Positions 10,047 through 22,995 of a stretch of DNA of 64,000 nucleotides are shown in pieces. The DNA lies in the NCBI GenBank assembly GCA_947034895.1, contig OX344761.1, positions 71,609,839-71,673,838 of the forward strand, given 5' to 3'. Made by a program: the position numbers and the translations under genes. The stretch is from Rhytidiadelphus loreus. Taxonomy: Eukaryota > Streptophyta > Bryopsida > Hypnales > Hylocomiaceae. Below the pieces are notes generated by a model that made no database searches, was not told the DNA's origin, and worked only from the letters and a program-made list of their open reading frames with translations. Within the stretch, counting starts at the first letter, position 1, and each line of letters starts with the position of its first letter.

Positions 10047-12140
10047 ACTACAGTTCTACACTATCAACGCACTTAAGCCTTAAAACTGTCCTGCTCGTGC
10101 TATTCTGTGCGATCAGACATACCAAATGTCTACAATCACATGGGCATTAATCCGTACGTCTCAAATGAAATATTTCTATCACCAGTAATCCCAAATTGAG
10201 GCAGCAGGTCCTCCTTCGACAATTTCTACACGAAAGATTTGAGTTGACAATTTTCAAAGTTCATACGTACTGACCAAAATTCGCAAGACGCCACTACAAC
10301 TACCATTGCACTGGCATGTGGGAGCAATATCTCACAAAATGAAGAAAAATGTCCATCTCAACCCTCTCCCCAATACAAAATCATTCCGCCGTGATGCTTG
10401 CACTGTACTTTTTCACGTCTCTGTATTCTGCAAGGCAACGAAGACATCGACGGTAAATTAAAAACTCCTTGAGAGTGCAATCAATAAGGAAGTCGCAACA
10501 AGCATAATTCTAATATTTACAACAACCATGTCTTGCCAACACGAGCAAAACTTATGTGCGAATACAACAATCGACGTCCCTTCACCAATACCCTCGCGAA
10601 GCACTCATTTCCAATAGCTTCTGCTCTCCATTCTACAAAAGCCTAAAGGCACGACTCCTGTTTGGATAATCTTCCTGCTTGTATTACTCTCAATCCGTCC
10701 CTCCCTGGTGCTTGAAGGCTTACGCAACCGTCAACTTCTGGGGTTGCAACATAGCTCCAACGTCTGTTCACTAAATTATACTTGGTAACTGACAACTCCA
10801 AGAAGAGATCCATACCAACCACACGTCCTGCTCTGTAATCTAATTATATTGCACAGTTCGAAAAAATGCGATGCAACCCCAACATTCACAGAATTTTGGT
10901 ACACTGTTCATCAACGACGATTTAAAAAAATAAAGCCTAATCCTCACCGATCTCAGCCACGGAAATAATATCCAACTCCAAGCCGCTCAACATTGTCCAC
11001 TCCTACCGCAAATTCGTCAACAATATTAATTCTTTTGTTTTGATTTAGAACTACGAATACAATTGAGAAAGTACATAATCCAAATCTAACAAAAGAAGCA
11101 TCGAGGAGAATATAAAGGAGTGAAAACAGCAGACGTTGGAAACCCTACATTGCAAGGGAGGTCGACTATAACACGAAGCCGCTTTCCTTCCTTGCGTTGT
11201 TTTGATTAGTTTTACATGTAAGACTAAAATTCACGAAGTTCATAATATCGTGCAATGCAAGCACCATGGAAAATGGGAAGTGTTAAAATAGCAGCACTGG
11301 AAACCCTACATTACAAGGGAGGTCGGTTAATGACATGAAACAGCTTTATTCCTACTTCCAAAACCAGCTCCACCTAACAGAGCTCTCTTTGACCGAAAAA
11401 TTCGTTATTTCCCTAAAGAACCTACCACAATCAACCTACACTATCATCTACTACCCCCTGCCACACGCGTTTCCCTACTAAACAGTAAATAATCAAAACG
11501 CAAGTGCATACACCACCAAAAACGTAAAACACACACGCAGCATAGCAGGAAAATAAATTCCACTGAGTAAACCTCCAAATTCGTCACAAAACTCACTTCC
11601 ATCAAGCTCAGATCATACTCTACAGCAGAGTCCTCTAAAAAGCTCAAACCCTAACGAATTGTACACTGAAACAACACAGACGCACAATGTAGCAAATCAC
11701 TGCGCACCTCAATGACGGCACGAATCAAACTGGAAGAACAAGGAACCGGTGTTGAAGTGTGGAGAGACGACATAGCTTGCCCGCACTACAGTACTAAAGA
11801 GACGAAGAAACTGAGGAGCCATTCGACGGCGCAGTTTCACTCGAGTGCACTGTAACTGACGACGTCTGCTGTCGTCCGCCATTCCTCGTCGTCTTCGAGC
11901 ACGAAATGCAGACGAAGAATTTGAAATTGTTGTTCGCCGTTGATCGCCGTCGAGGGCTCGATGCTGACGAGTCGCAGCGAATGCGAAAGACGGCGTTGTC
12001 AGGCCACGCGGCACACGCTGAGGGAATGTAATTGTCGATTCTCGTCAGCGATGGGAGTTCGAGTCGACGGCGCTGGGATGGCTGGTGCTGGAATCCATTT
12101 GTCGAGTCACTAGTGCACGTTTCGTGTCATGACGAAACTG
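10047..12140 (-). promoter_or_regulatory. upstream leader and promoter region of the F-box gene
   Basis: This lies 5' of the F-box gene on the minus strand. The 11.7-12.1 kb part is GC-rich and purine/pyrimidine-mixed, like a first exon or promoter. A plausible 5' UTR intron runs (minus strand) from a GAG|GTGCGC donor near 11706 to a TTGCCTTGCAG acceptor near 10433. That model is inference. A frame of 101 codons at 11709-12014 (-) has no domain and is more likely leader than protein. Confidence 0.4.
11104..11360. repeat. diverged tandem duplication, period about 161 bp
   Basis: GGAAACCCTACATTGCAAGG at 11138 recurs as GGAAACCCTACATTACAAGG at 11299. The flanking sequence, including AGGTCG and an 'ACAGC' box 15-20 bp upstream, aligns at the same offset. 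The duplication lies within the probable leader or intron of the F-box gene. Confidence 0.6.
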
Positions 12141-12147
12141 CATCCAA

Positions 12148-12405
12148 TGGCTTGGGAGGCTAATTTTGACATCAGGGATTCCGGACTTTTGCTTTAAAAG
12201 AATAATAATGATATTTTAGTGTTAGCACACTAATTGATTTGAAGATGCCATAAGTTCAATATGAGATGAACCTAAATGGCTTGGGAGGCTAATTTTGACA
12301 TCAGGGATTCCGGACTTTTGCTTTAAAAGAATAATAATGATATTTTAGTGTTAGCACACTAATTGATTTGAAAATGCCATAAGTTCAATATGAGATGAAC
12401 CTAAA
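12148..12405. repeat. 129-bp near-identical tandem duplication
   Basis: The units 12148-12276 and 12277-12405 are adjacent and differ at essentially one base (GAAGATGCC versus GAAAATGCC). The near-identity suggests a recent duplication or an assembly artefact. It sits just upstream of the F-box gene region. Confidence 0.85.
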
Positions 12406-12719
12406 GTAAAGTAAGGGTTGGTTGTCAGTAGGAAGTTGAACCTCTTGAACTTGGATGGGCAAACAAATCCTCACCTCCATACGTCTAGTCGGCCCTCTAG
12501 CCTCTAGTTTGTGCAAAATGAAAACGCAGACTTGGAAGGCTAGGAGGGTTGATCGGAGACCCCTTTTCTTGAGAACAAAACATGTTTTCTGCTATAGTCC
12601 ATGTTGCACCCTGTAGAAGGAGCGTCGCACAATGGAGAAATTGTTTATAGAACAATTGGCACAACAGAGCAGAAGAAATGGAGGCTCTAGGTGCTCCAGG
12701 CTCTAGATACAATGAAATG

Positions 12720-12900
12720 CCATAACCTCTACCAAATCAAATGACCTCCTTCCAGTTGCTAAAGGTCTGGGGAGGCAATGGCAACCGGCTCTAAGTTTAC
12801 TAGAAGATAGTGGAGAGGTATCCAATCCGAATGTCGAGGTTGCAGGTTTGATACCTGGCAGTGACAAGTTCATTACCTTGTATGAAATCAAAGCCTTTGT
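12720..12900 (+). repeat. tRNA-like (SINE-like) segment, weak
   Basis: A pol III B-box-like GGTTTGATACC lies at 12845-12855 inside a small hairpin. An A-box-like GTTGCTAAAGG stretch lies about 90 bp upstream. There is no intact cloverleaf, so it is not called a tRNA gene. It could be a decayed SINE or chance similarity. Confidence 0.3.
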
Positions 12901-12905
12901 ACCTA

Positions 12906-14493
12906 ACGGAAACCCTTTGCAATGTGTTTCTTCAATATACTTGTTTCAAAAAAAAATTGCAATAAGTTTTTACTCTTGACAAATATTTTTACCAAAAGCA
13001 TAGATATCAATACTATTCAAAAGAGAGGATCCTTACAAACATAGTTGGCAAAAGTATTCATTAAGAATTAAAATTTATGATATTTTTAATTCAATTAGTA
13101 CAATTATCACTAAATTTCATTATTAGTGTAACTTGAGCTTGTATTTGGCACATCGCCACAATGTTGTGCAAATACATCTGGAACAAAACAAGGTCTTTGC
13201 TGCGGAAGTGATTTGCATATAATCTCTTTATACTCTTAACCAAATTTTAGTTTAGTGGGTAGGAAAAAAATTAGATTTAGATTTGTTTTAGATTTATTTC
13301 TCATAAATTATATTTTTATCTATATGGGAAGCTTTTATTTATTCCATTTGGATTTGTTACGAGAAAGTTATGGACAATGGCTTGTTATTCAAGCCAATCA
13401 AGGCATTTTCTTCAAAAAATAACTTGTACGGAGTAGTATTTATTTATAAACTCAATTATCACAATTTTCAAAGAAAAAAGTTTAACAAAGTTAACATCTC
13501 TTTCTAAAGCAATCACACCATTGTAAAACTAATGCATTTCAATTCCATCTTAGAGCTATTATTGGTTTAGTTTTCCCTTCAATCTTGAATCTACTTCTAC
13601 TTAACAATTTTTTAATGAGTAAAAATTAAATGCTTTAAAAAAAACTCCAACACTCAAATCAATTTCTAAAATATTATAAATTCAAAAATCAATAGCGCAA
13701 ACATTTTAAGCTAAAAAGATTCAAAATCATAAAATCTAGTTGAGCTAGGTGCAAAAAAACTTATTTTCTTCACTTTAAGTACAAATATCTTAAAGATATT
13801 TATACTATATGATCAAAGTTTCTGAAATTTCTTACACACATTCTTACACTAGCCTATTGCAAGATCCTATAGTTAGATATGCAAAAAAAACATAAATTTT
13901 TTTTACTCTTTGCAATAGAAATGGCAATTTGAGTGTTTTATGATGGAAAGAAGGCCTTGGGAGTTAGGACTATGGGGATCAACTTATCTTAACTATAGTT
14001 GATACTAATCTTAACATGAGTCTTAACATCAACTACTAACCAACTAGCTAGCAACAAAAAAACTAACAAGACCTCCTAGCATTACTCATACCCTTTAATG
14101 TACAAAGATGTGTACTTTATCTAGTGGACAACCAACATCATGACAATGTAGTTCAACATGAAGTTGTTAAATGTGTTCCCATTAATATGAACCAAACTTT
14201 TTACAGATTTGTGTTAAAAACAATTTATACATAGGATAAAAAATATTCAACTCTTACCTAAAGATGTTGAAAGACAAAACTTCACCTTTTGGAAGGGCTA
14301 AAAAAAAAACATTTTGAAGTTTAGGCACATTGAACTTGCAATCGGTAAGGATATTCACTATAAAATTTGGGATGATGTACTTAAACAAGTTAACTAAAAG
14401 ATTATATGGTTGAATTTGCTTAAAAATAAATATGGATGAAGATTTTAGACTTGTTTTAGGTACAAGTATTTTGAAGTAGTTTTATTTTAGGGG
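12906..14493. mobile_element. intergenic block with a decayed family-P1 copy
   Basis: Positions 13300-13970 align in order with 51390-51680 and 2080-2470. Shared boxes include 'GAAGCTTTTATT.ATTCCATTTG', 'CTTCAAAAAATAACTT', 'TTCCATCTTAGAGCTATT' and 'AAGATCCTATAGTTAGATATG'. A right-end-like TTTTAGGGG|TTAA lies at 14485-14497. The outer ends are not both recoverable. No gene is seen. Confidence 0.45.
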
Positions 14494-14528
14494 TTAAATA
14501 ATAAAATTTTCTCCCTTACACAAATTAA

Positions 14529-15324
14529 GCCTTTAAGGATTGGATGTTTAAATTTTGTATAATAGATGAATTTCAATATGTGTTTAGCATACTAAATCTT
14601 GATTTTTCATCCATATACATTTTATGGTATAACTTTTAAAAAATTATTTTCTTGTATTCTATTGTTTAATTCCTAAATGCCAGGGGCACCAAATTCTAGT
14701 GTTGACAATACTTTGAAGTAAATAAAACTTGACCAAGTTGCTATTTTGTGTAGTTTATATATTTTTTAAATTCTTTTTGAAGTCTAGTTCAGTTTAGCAT
14801 CAAAAATCTGATTTTGAAAATGAATGATATGATTTTCTATTTAAGATTTTGTGCAAGGGTTTCCATTGCAAATCTTGGTTTTCTAGTGTTGAGGATTTTT
14901 GGAAATGAGCCTCTATTACACTATGTTTGTGAAGAAAAAATCACATTAGAAATTCATTTAAAAAAATTGTAGAGTAGATTTTGAGAAGTTGTAAATTGAT
15001 TGGGGTTATGCATGTTATGCACTTTAACCTCATATTATTTTGGTGACTAATTTTTTAGATTTACTTTGATGTGTGAAAAGAGGATTGAAAGACTTTAAAT
15101 CACTTTTACAGTTTTAACACCCTCGTGATCAAACATTACAATCTTTCAATCTATAAGTGATATTGTTGTGGTTTATTTTTTTTCATGTAATCTCTTACAT
15201 GTTTAGTTTGAATTTGTCCACTTCCAGTTCAATTTTTTTTGATAAAATTGATCAAAATGTTAGCATTTTGTTCAAATTAGAACAAATGCCGAGAAGCTCA
15301 AAAAAGGCCTTGGATATTTAGGGG
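14529..15324. mobile_element. TTAA-flanked element, family P1
   Basis: A left end GCCTTTAAGGATTGG follows TTAA (14525-14528). A right end ATATTTAGGGG precedes TTAA (15325-15328). The 796-bp interior is AT-rich and non-coding. Before the right end is 'AAGGCCTTGG', a box also present before the right end at 2461. The left end is a degenerate match. Confidence 0.5.
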
Positions 15325-15328
15325 TTAA

Positions 15329-17700
15329 AAGGTGAAAGTTTGTGTTACTACAATAAACAACTCATCCTATTTGTAATATAGTCCTTCAGTAACAACTTGA
15401 ATAAATAAGTATATGTATAGTAAAAATCTTGAAAATTTGTCAAGTTAAAACTTAATATTTTGAACTTAAATGCAAGATACTATTGTGAAAATTAAAAAGA
15501 TTCTTCCAAAATCAATTCTAGAAGGAATTTTTAGTTTTTACTAGAGAATATTGATCACTGCAATAGTAGATTTAACTATATGGATATGATCTAAAATCAT
15601 ATTTTACGAATTTTGTCTATAAATCTTTATTTGGTTGTTCATCTAAGTTTGTTTAATAATACGTCTTTGCAATTTTGAAGTTTGGTGGATGTTTATTGTA
15701 AGGTGAGTTTGGGACAATATCTAAACTTATTGCATTCATTTATCAATACACAAGTTGGCAAAGCAAGGAGGCTTGAACAATTGGGACAATAACCACCAAG
15801 GTTGAAATGAGACAAGAAATTGCAAGTTGATTTTTAAAACTTTTTAAACACTAGGAAGCTACAAAATAATTTGTTGGAGTCCAAGCCTAGTTTGTGCTTT
15901 CTCTTAATTCTTCTTTTTTTTAAATTTCTTTTATAAATTAACTCATTTAAAAAAAAGTTTTTTGGGAAACTATGGTGGGGAATTATAGGTAGAACTGTCT
16001 AGGCGGTTCACCATCTACCCTCCCTATCATCCTAAAATGATTGCAAGAAATATTTGTCCAATTTTTTGCCCCCTTAGCCTTAGATAGGTGTTTTTATGCT
16101 CATAACTTTTGTGTTGTATGTCAATTTTATATGAAATTTTGAATGAAGGTACATGTGGTAGTTGTAGACATTGAGTAATTTTTTGCATTTAAAAAGGTTA
16201 TTTTACTATTTTAAAATAGTCCCAATTGGATGTCTAATGGCCATTTGGTGGGTGGGAGGGGGGTAGTACTAAGTTTGACCCCAAAATACAAATTTGAAGC
16301 TCAAAATTGGGATACAAGGACTTCTACTAAAGTCACACAAGCCCAAGAAGAAAACTATCCACCTTCCATATGTTCTCAAAAGTGCACTACCTTTGCGCAG
16401 CACTTGCAGAAAATACAATTTTTTTTCTTCCCCCCCAAAAAATGGTTGAAAAAGAGCATCTTCAAGTGAAGAAAAAAGTTTTTTCTTAATCTTTAATTTT
16501 TTAATTTTTTTACTATTTTCTAAAATCAAACATCAAAGTGTCAATTTTTTTGGTATTTTCAATCATGCTTTTTTTCTGCATAACTTTTAGAGATTAATTT
16601 TAGTAGGTTAAAATTTTTAGAGACATACTATTTTCAATCATCCATATTTTTATTTCATTAAAAGAAATTAATTCCAAAAGTCACAATACTCATTGAAATA
16701 GGTTGTTTTGAGACAAAAATAGCATGAGTTTCTTGTAATGACTTCCTACCATACTTTTTGATATTTAATTGATAAAGGTGTTATAGGCAAATTAAAAGTA
16801 TTTTAAAACTCTTAATACGATAGTTTAGGTTCTGATTTATCCTAATAGTACATGTGACACTAACTTATCAAAATCATATTATGTATTATATTAAATTAGT
16901 TTAGGCCAAAATATTATTGTGTAGTACTAATTTTCATAATTTAAAAAAATAGGTGACTAATTTCCAAGTGACTATAATTTTATTAATAAGAATAAATCAA
17001 GTAAATTTAATCAATGCAAGAATTTGAGTAGTGAAGACTCCATACTGATTGGATGAATTTGGAATAATGTAGTATATTGGGTATACAATTTTTGGACAAA
17101 ACTAAATCAAAGCCAGATGAAACTGTGAGGAAAATGGGGTTATTAACAATGGGATGACAATCACACTATTTTGAAATACTCTAGAAGTAATATAAACCAC
17201 TTTGTGTTGATCTAGTGTGAAGTATTGAAACCTTCTACATTACTGCACTTTTCAAATTTTTGTAATTCCAAAATTAGAATGTGAAAGGTAGTAGTATTTC
17301 GAGAGGACACACTATTTGAACTAAATTTTGGATTGAGTAAATTCTTTAGCACAAAAATTTATAGGATTGGTCTCAAAAGATTTTGTCTATTAAATTTTTT
17401 GTCAATGAAATTGTAAATTGTGAAACCCCATATTATAATAACTCTATAATTTTTTGTTTGTATTGTTAATCATTCACATGAATAGTATTTGTACAATAAA
17501 TTTGTCAATATTAGAAACCACATGACTAAAACAACAAAAATGTAACCAAAATGTGTTCTTTGTTTCAATTGTTTTAGTCACATTATCTCAGTCAAAATCT
17601 AACCAAAATCTATTATTTAGTTATGTTGATTTGGACAATGAATTTTTCTTAAATTTAAAATTGCCACATCAACATGGTAAAAATTTCTACGTCATCGAGA
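15329..17700. other. AT-rich intergenic DNA, no gene recognised
   Basis: Low-complexity A/T runs are common. A short frame at 16230-16469 has no recognisable domain. I see no supportable terminal repeats. Confidence 0.5.
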
Positions 17701-17721
17701 TAGCCCGCCAAGTAGGTAGGT

Positions 17722-17920
17722 GCCATGCAAGTAGGACCATCAATGGGGGCCATCCATCACATAGGCAAAAGGATGTGTTGCTACATGGGCATGGTTGCCT
17801 ACCACAAAGGTAAGCAAATCCATTGCCATTTAAGCAGCTTGCCATGTAGGCAGGACCACCAATTGGGCAACTCGCCACATAAGGAAAGGAGCGTGTTGCC
17901 ACATAGGCAAGGTCGCCAAT
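17722..17920. repeat. diverged tandem duplication, offset about 119 bp
   Basis: GCCATGCAAGTAGGACCATCA at 17722 recurs as GCCATGTAGGCAGGACCACCA at 17841. Both are followed by 'CACATA(A)GG..AAGGA..GTGTTGC.ACAT.GGCA'. The block is GC-rich compared with its surroundings. Confidence 0.6.
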
Positions 17921-17985
17921 AGGGTTTGAACTTAGACCTCACTTGAAGGGATCCAAGTCTCCAACCATTTCACCAAGTTGATGGC
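17921..17985 (-). repeat. tRNA-like (SINE-like) segment
   Basis: Read on the minus strand, an A-box-like TGGTGAAATGG (17964-17974) is followed by a B-box-like AAGTTCAAACCC (17922-17933). Spacing is compatible with a tRNA-derived pol III promoter. No full cloverleaf or intact acceptor stem is visible. It directly abuts the GC-rich duplicated block to its left. Confidence 0.4.
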
Positions 17986-18867
17986 CTCAATATAAATTCT
18001 ATGTTTTGATTTTATTTATTATTTCTCGGCTATTTTTGTGCTCTTCAAATTTGATTGACTTCGGATGCCATTTTCTCCTTCATACTTTGTCCATTTTTCA
18101 TGAAAATTGTTGAAAAAGTTTTGTGTTCTAAGTCTAGTTTTTGTGGTAAAATTTTCAATTTTATCAAAGATGTTTTGAATTACAAGCAAGCATTTTAGTA
18201 GACGGTGGTTTCAACAAAAATCACATTTCTTTTGTAGTTCAAAACTTCAAATTTGAATAGTTCTATTTGAATAGTTCAAAACACTAGAAGAAAATGAGGA
18301 GTTTTGTGACTACACTATGCAATTAGTTTTTCAATTGCATAGGACATTTGTGACTAGTTTGTGATTGGTGATAATTTGAAAATTTGTAGTTGCAAAGGAT
18401 AAGTCTAAAATCTAGAAAAAAAGTCTAGCCATTGCAGAAGTCACACCTCATGTGTAACTTATTTGTGACTTTTTTGCAACTTGTAGGTTTGTAGATTTCA
18501 AAATATCATATCTACCTTCTTTTTAGATTTTAGAATTTTAGAATTTTTTTTTAACTAGATTTTAGAATTTCAAATCTACTTTCTTCTAGATTTCAAAAAT
18601 TCACATATTGGTATTTAATAGATTTAATTGGTTTAGGAAACCTTACAATTCATAGATTTTAAATATTTTTTTATTTCTATAGATTGTAGATATCTACAAA
18701 TTAAAGAAATCTTAGATTTCTATCAACAAGATTCATTGCATTAGACTAAAACAACTTACAAGTCTTAAATATCCAACTTAATGGTACTCTTTACAATTGG
18801 TATGGTATAAGACAAATGGAAATGAACTTTGGAAGCAATTAGGAAACAACTAGAAAACGACTATGTA

Positions 18868-19065
18868 CACTAGAAGAAAAAAGGGGGTTTTGCGACTGCA
18901 AGTTTTGAGTCACTGTGGACACAAATTACAATAGTTGCAGTGTAGTTGTTTTCTAGTTGCATCGTAATTGTTTTCACTAGAAAACAACTACACTACAACT
19001 ACTGTAATTTGTGTCCACAGTGACTCAAAACTTGCAGCCGCAAAAAACCCTTTTTTCTTCTAGTG
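18868..19065. mobile_element. 198-bp CACTA foldback MITE
   Basis: Termini are CACTAGAAGAAAAAAGGG and its near-complement ending CTTCTAGTG. The 3-bp duplication is GTA (18865-18867 and 19066-19068). The two arms are almost fully complementary and meet near 18966, so a transcript would form a long hairpin. It is nested in the 18282-19853 element. Confidence 0.9.
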
Positions 19066-19112
19066 GTAACAACTAGTGTGCGATTTAAAAGCGACTAGGA
19101 AACGACTAGCTT

Positions 19113-19538
19113 CACTACTAGAAAATTTATTATTTTTTTGGATTTGGTTGCATTCATTTGGTTTACTTTTCTATTAATTTCTATCCAAATCAACAAATTA
19201 CATAGTGAATTTCATTAAAATGGCGACATTCAAAAGTGACATCTAGAATGAGTTTAGATATAGACATCAAGCACTATTATAGATTTTGGACTCTGCAATC
19301 TAAAAATCTAGGACATATGTAGATTTTAGATATCTAGGAATCTTATAGATTTTAGAAATCTAGGACATTTATACTATTTAGATCGTGTGGTCTTGAGTGT
19401 GGTCTGAAATACCAAAAGTGTCAAAATAATGAAATTACTCCACTTTAATGAAATTGGCCATTTACTCTTCAAATCAACAAAAAAGTAAATCAAATCTATG
19501 CAACCAAATCAATTGAAGAGTTGAATTTTCTAGTAGTG
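19113..19538. mobile_element. 426-bp CACTA MITE
   Basis: The left end is CACTACTAGAAAATT and the right end is its complement AATTTTCTAGTAGTG. Subterminal parts also pair (GCAACCAAATC and GATTTGGTTGC). The 'CAAATCAACAAA' word links it to the large 49127-52854 element. The flanking trinucleotides (CTT and TAG) do not match, so the duplication has decayed or the ends are off by a few bases. Confidence 0.75.
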
Positions 19539-19853
19539 TAGGAAACGACTAAGAAATGACTAAAAAACAACTAGTCTACAACTAGAAAGCTACTATGAAA
19601 TGATTAAAAAACATTTAGGAACAACTATGGTCATTTTATAGTTGCAATCTTTTCCCCTTTGTTTCCTAGTCGTTTTTTGCAACTATAGATTGATTGCTTT
19701 GTGACTAAAACAATGTACCAATGCTATAAAACAATGACATAAAACAATTATGTTAGATTTGGTGCTAATAGAGAGGATTACAATCACATGATAGTTATAT
19801 AGGACAATTAGTTGCATAATGTTGGTTGTAGGGGACATGTTTTTCTTTTAGTA

Positions 19854-22800
19854 AAATTTGGAATTCAAATGTTGAAGAAATTGGATCAAAACAGTTTGGA
19901 ACTTCAAATTGAATATTCTATAGTACAAATTAATTCAAATAATGTGATTAGAATTCAACCTTTGTATTCAAATTTTTGAATAAAATTCTCAAAAGATTCC
20001 AAAAGTAAATGCAATGTTTATGTTTAAAGATGTATCACATCAACAAGTTCTTTACGTAAATCTACTTTAAAAATATTCACAGTGCATAGTATCCAAACCA
20101 ACAAAACAAGAAACAACATTTGTTGAAGCAAATATAAGAACTTGTTGAAATTCTCAATTCATGTACGCTACTACCCCAAACAACAAATAGTTGTTGATTT
20201 TGTATCAAATTGGTAGGCATTTTCTAGTAGTCTGTAGATAAATGTATTAATAATATAAACATGGACTTTATTGATCATTGAAACAACTTAGAATTAGTCT
20301 TAAGCATTCATCTTAAATTGTGTCAAATTGGTCATTTGTCAAATGACTCAAATCAATTTTGCGTATAAAAGCTTTTGATGTTTCGACTCTCCAAGAAATT
20401 TACCATCATCTGTTTTAATAAAGACTAAATATTCTTAGCCAATTTCAACCAAGTCTAATGTAGAAGGATTCAAATGAACTCCAAACCATGTTTACACAAT
20501 ACACATCATCCACAAGAGAACATAGATGTCATATCATATTCTAGCAAAATCCATGCCATTTTCAATGTTGAATATACAACACAATCATCAACATGTCTAT
20601 ATCTTTATTTGAAAAAACTTTTTAAAAAAATGTGAGAAGGAAAAATAGAATTTATTTCAATAATAAAACCATGCTACAAGATTTTTACAAGTTATTTGAA
20701 AGTAACATTTAAATTTTAAAAACAAACATATAAATAAATGTTGATTTCTGATATTTTAAAATTTTAAAATATCTTAAAAATAAACATATAAATAAATGTT
20801 GATTTCTGATATTTTTGTTCATTTTTTATAACTATATAAATTATATTGTAATATTGTAATGAAATGTCTTTAACTACTCTAAAGGAATTTGAGTATTTTT
20901 AAGAATGTATATACATAATTAGAAATCTATTTTTTGAACATTGAAAGACCTAATTACGTATAAATCTCATTGAAATATTGAATGATGAATTTATACAACT
21001 ATAGTCTATTTTTGTCATGAGCAACTCTACATATTAGTACATGGCAAACTTTGGTGAAGAAACTACAACTACGAAAGAAATTGTTGCATAGATTTTTAGC
21101 TATAAGCAAGTAGAAATTCTTAAAGCCTAGTCATCTTTTTTAGAGGCACTCTTGAATTTTAACTCCATAAATATACATTGTGGTCAGAATCAAAAAAAAT
21201 TGAATCTTTCAATTTAGCTTAGCCGCTTAAGGCCTTACTTATGGTTTGAATAGTGGTGCCTTGGGTGGAGGTAATTTTTGAGTCACTATTCACTATTGTA
21301 TCATCTTAAATGTCAAGTTGCAATTTGTAAAGCATTGTCTTGATGGTTGTGCCATTTTAGAATTTAATTTCCATGATCATATTTTTTGGTCACATAAGTT
21401 TATCAATGAAGTTGAGAAAAACTAATTTCTCAATTGATGAATGTTATTTGTTCAAATCTAAGAGGTTTGAATGCTTGAACCAAGAAGATTTAGTTTCTTG
21501 AAAATTTTCAAGCCAAACAATCTGCAAAGTAATATTCTTTCTTGTTTGTAAACTTGATAGATGCTAACCATAGTATTTCAAAAGCTTATCATTTGTCTAA
21601 TTGGTAATTGTTGAATGTTTGAATCATTAAGCTTGTTATTTGTTTCATCTTTCAAACTTTTAGATGTACATGTAAAACATGTTTCAATTATACATTCAAT
21701 ATCCTTGAAGCAATCTTTTCCTAGTACTTTTTGTCATGATTTTTAGAAACAATCTAAATTTCAAATAGTCAGTATTAAATACTTGAGAGAACACTACTCA
21801 TCTTGCTACTCATTTATGACCTAGTAAAATTCTAAATCTCTCATCTTCTAGATAATTATACAATTAAGATAATTTTAGCATATTTCAATTCAATAAATTA
21901 TAATTTAATAACTCATGAACTTGTGAAAAAGAAAATTCAAAAATTTATAAATCAATAATATTTAAATTTGGAAAATATGTATTATTTAGTTTGCAAACTT
22001 TGTAATCCTCTTATTTTTTTTTGTTTGTGAATTTTTGGTTCAAACCTTTGACATGCATTCTATGCTTTCTAGTCCCTGTCTACCTTCACAAACCACAACC
22101 ATCTATAAAATATCCAGTATTGAAAATTTGTAAAAGATGTAATATTAGATCAACAAATATTATTAGCTTATAGTGTCTTAGCTTAAATTTTTTTTATTCT
22201 AACCCAAAATAGTTTTGATTTACAAACCACAATCACGCTCAAATTAAATGAATGAGCTAGTAATTGGATCTTAGATGGTAGGGCCTTACTTTTGGCATCA
22301 ATAGATGAAACCTTAAATGGTGGTCATTTTTTATTCTCCGCTCACGCCAATTTCTCAAATGTCAAAGAATTTTTTTCTATGCCTTGTCATTGACTAAAAC
22401 AACCTTGAATTAAAACTCCATGATCATATTTTTGTTTGCATATAATTTGATGATTAATGAAGTTGAAAACTCTTAACAATCTTGCTTCACAATTCACGAC
22501 CACACACAATATTAAGTATGCTTGCAAATTTGTATAATATGTAAATAATATTTAATGTATAAACTTTAGAACCTTCTACCTTCTTGATTTTTATATATTT
22601 TAGTCTAACCACAATCATTTAGAATTTATTTGATCTAGTCATAATTCGGTTTTTGAAGCCACAACCACCCTCAACATATACCATGAGCTTATAAATTTGA
22701 AGAACATTTTCAATTATGTTTGCAAATTTTATAATCTTCTAACCTCAAACCCTCATTCTTCATCTCCTAGCCATGGTCCAGCTTCACAAGGCACATTTGT

Positions 22801-22995
22801 GAGTGTTTATCTCCACCCTTGAGATAAAACGAGTACAATTAGGTTCTTGTTATTTTCGGTGTTGAATTTCTAAATGAATGTCTAGGCATTATCCAATTGT
22901 GCCTTTCAAGCAATGGACAATCTTGTTCTGTGCTAAAACCTAATGGATCTAAATTAATGTGAACTTGAAGCAAAGCAACCTTTGAAAGTTAGCAA
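19854..22995. other. AT-rich intergenic DNA with minor repeats
   Basis: There is no gene. A 58-bp-offset direct repeat lies at 20718-20820, with 'AAACATATAAATAAATGTTG' at 20724 and 20782. A diverged duplication pairs 21226-21430 with 22263-22475, sharing 'GGCCTTACTT.TGG', 'TCTCAAATGTCAA' or similar, and 'CCATGATCATATTTTT'. These are probably old repeat remnants. Confidence 0.5.

Larger units (their letters stand above)
18282..19853. mobile_element. CACTA-type element carrying two nested elements
   Basis: The left end CACTAGAAGAAAA begins at 18282. The right end TTTTTCTTTTAGTA ends at 19853. AAA precedes and follows, giving the 3-bp target duplication typical of CACTA elements. The reverse complement of this element aligns along its length with the 32052-32619 element, including the termini and the 'CTAGTTGTTT' / 'TATGCAACTA' subterminal words. 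It has no coding capacity and is non-autonomous. Two further elements (18868-19065, 19113-19538) interrupt it. Confidence 0.75.
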
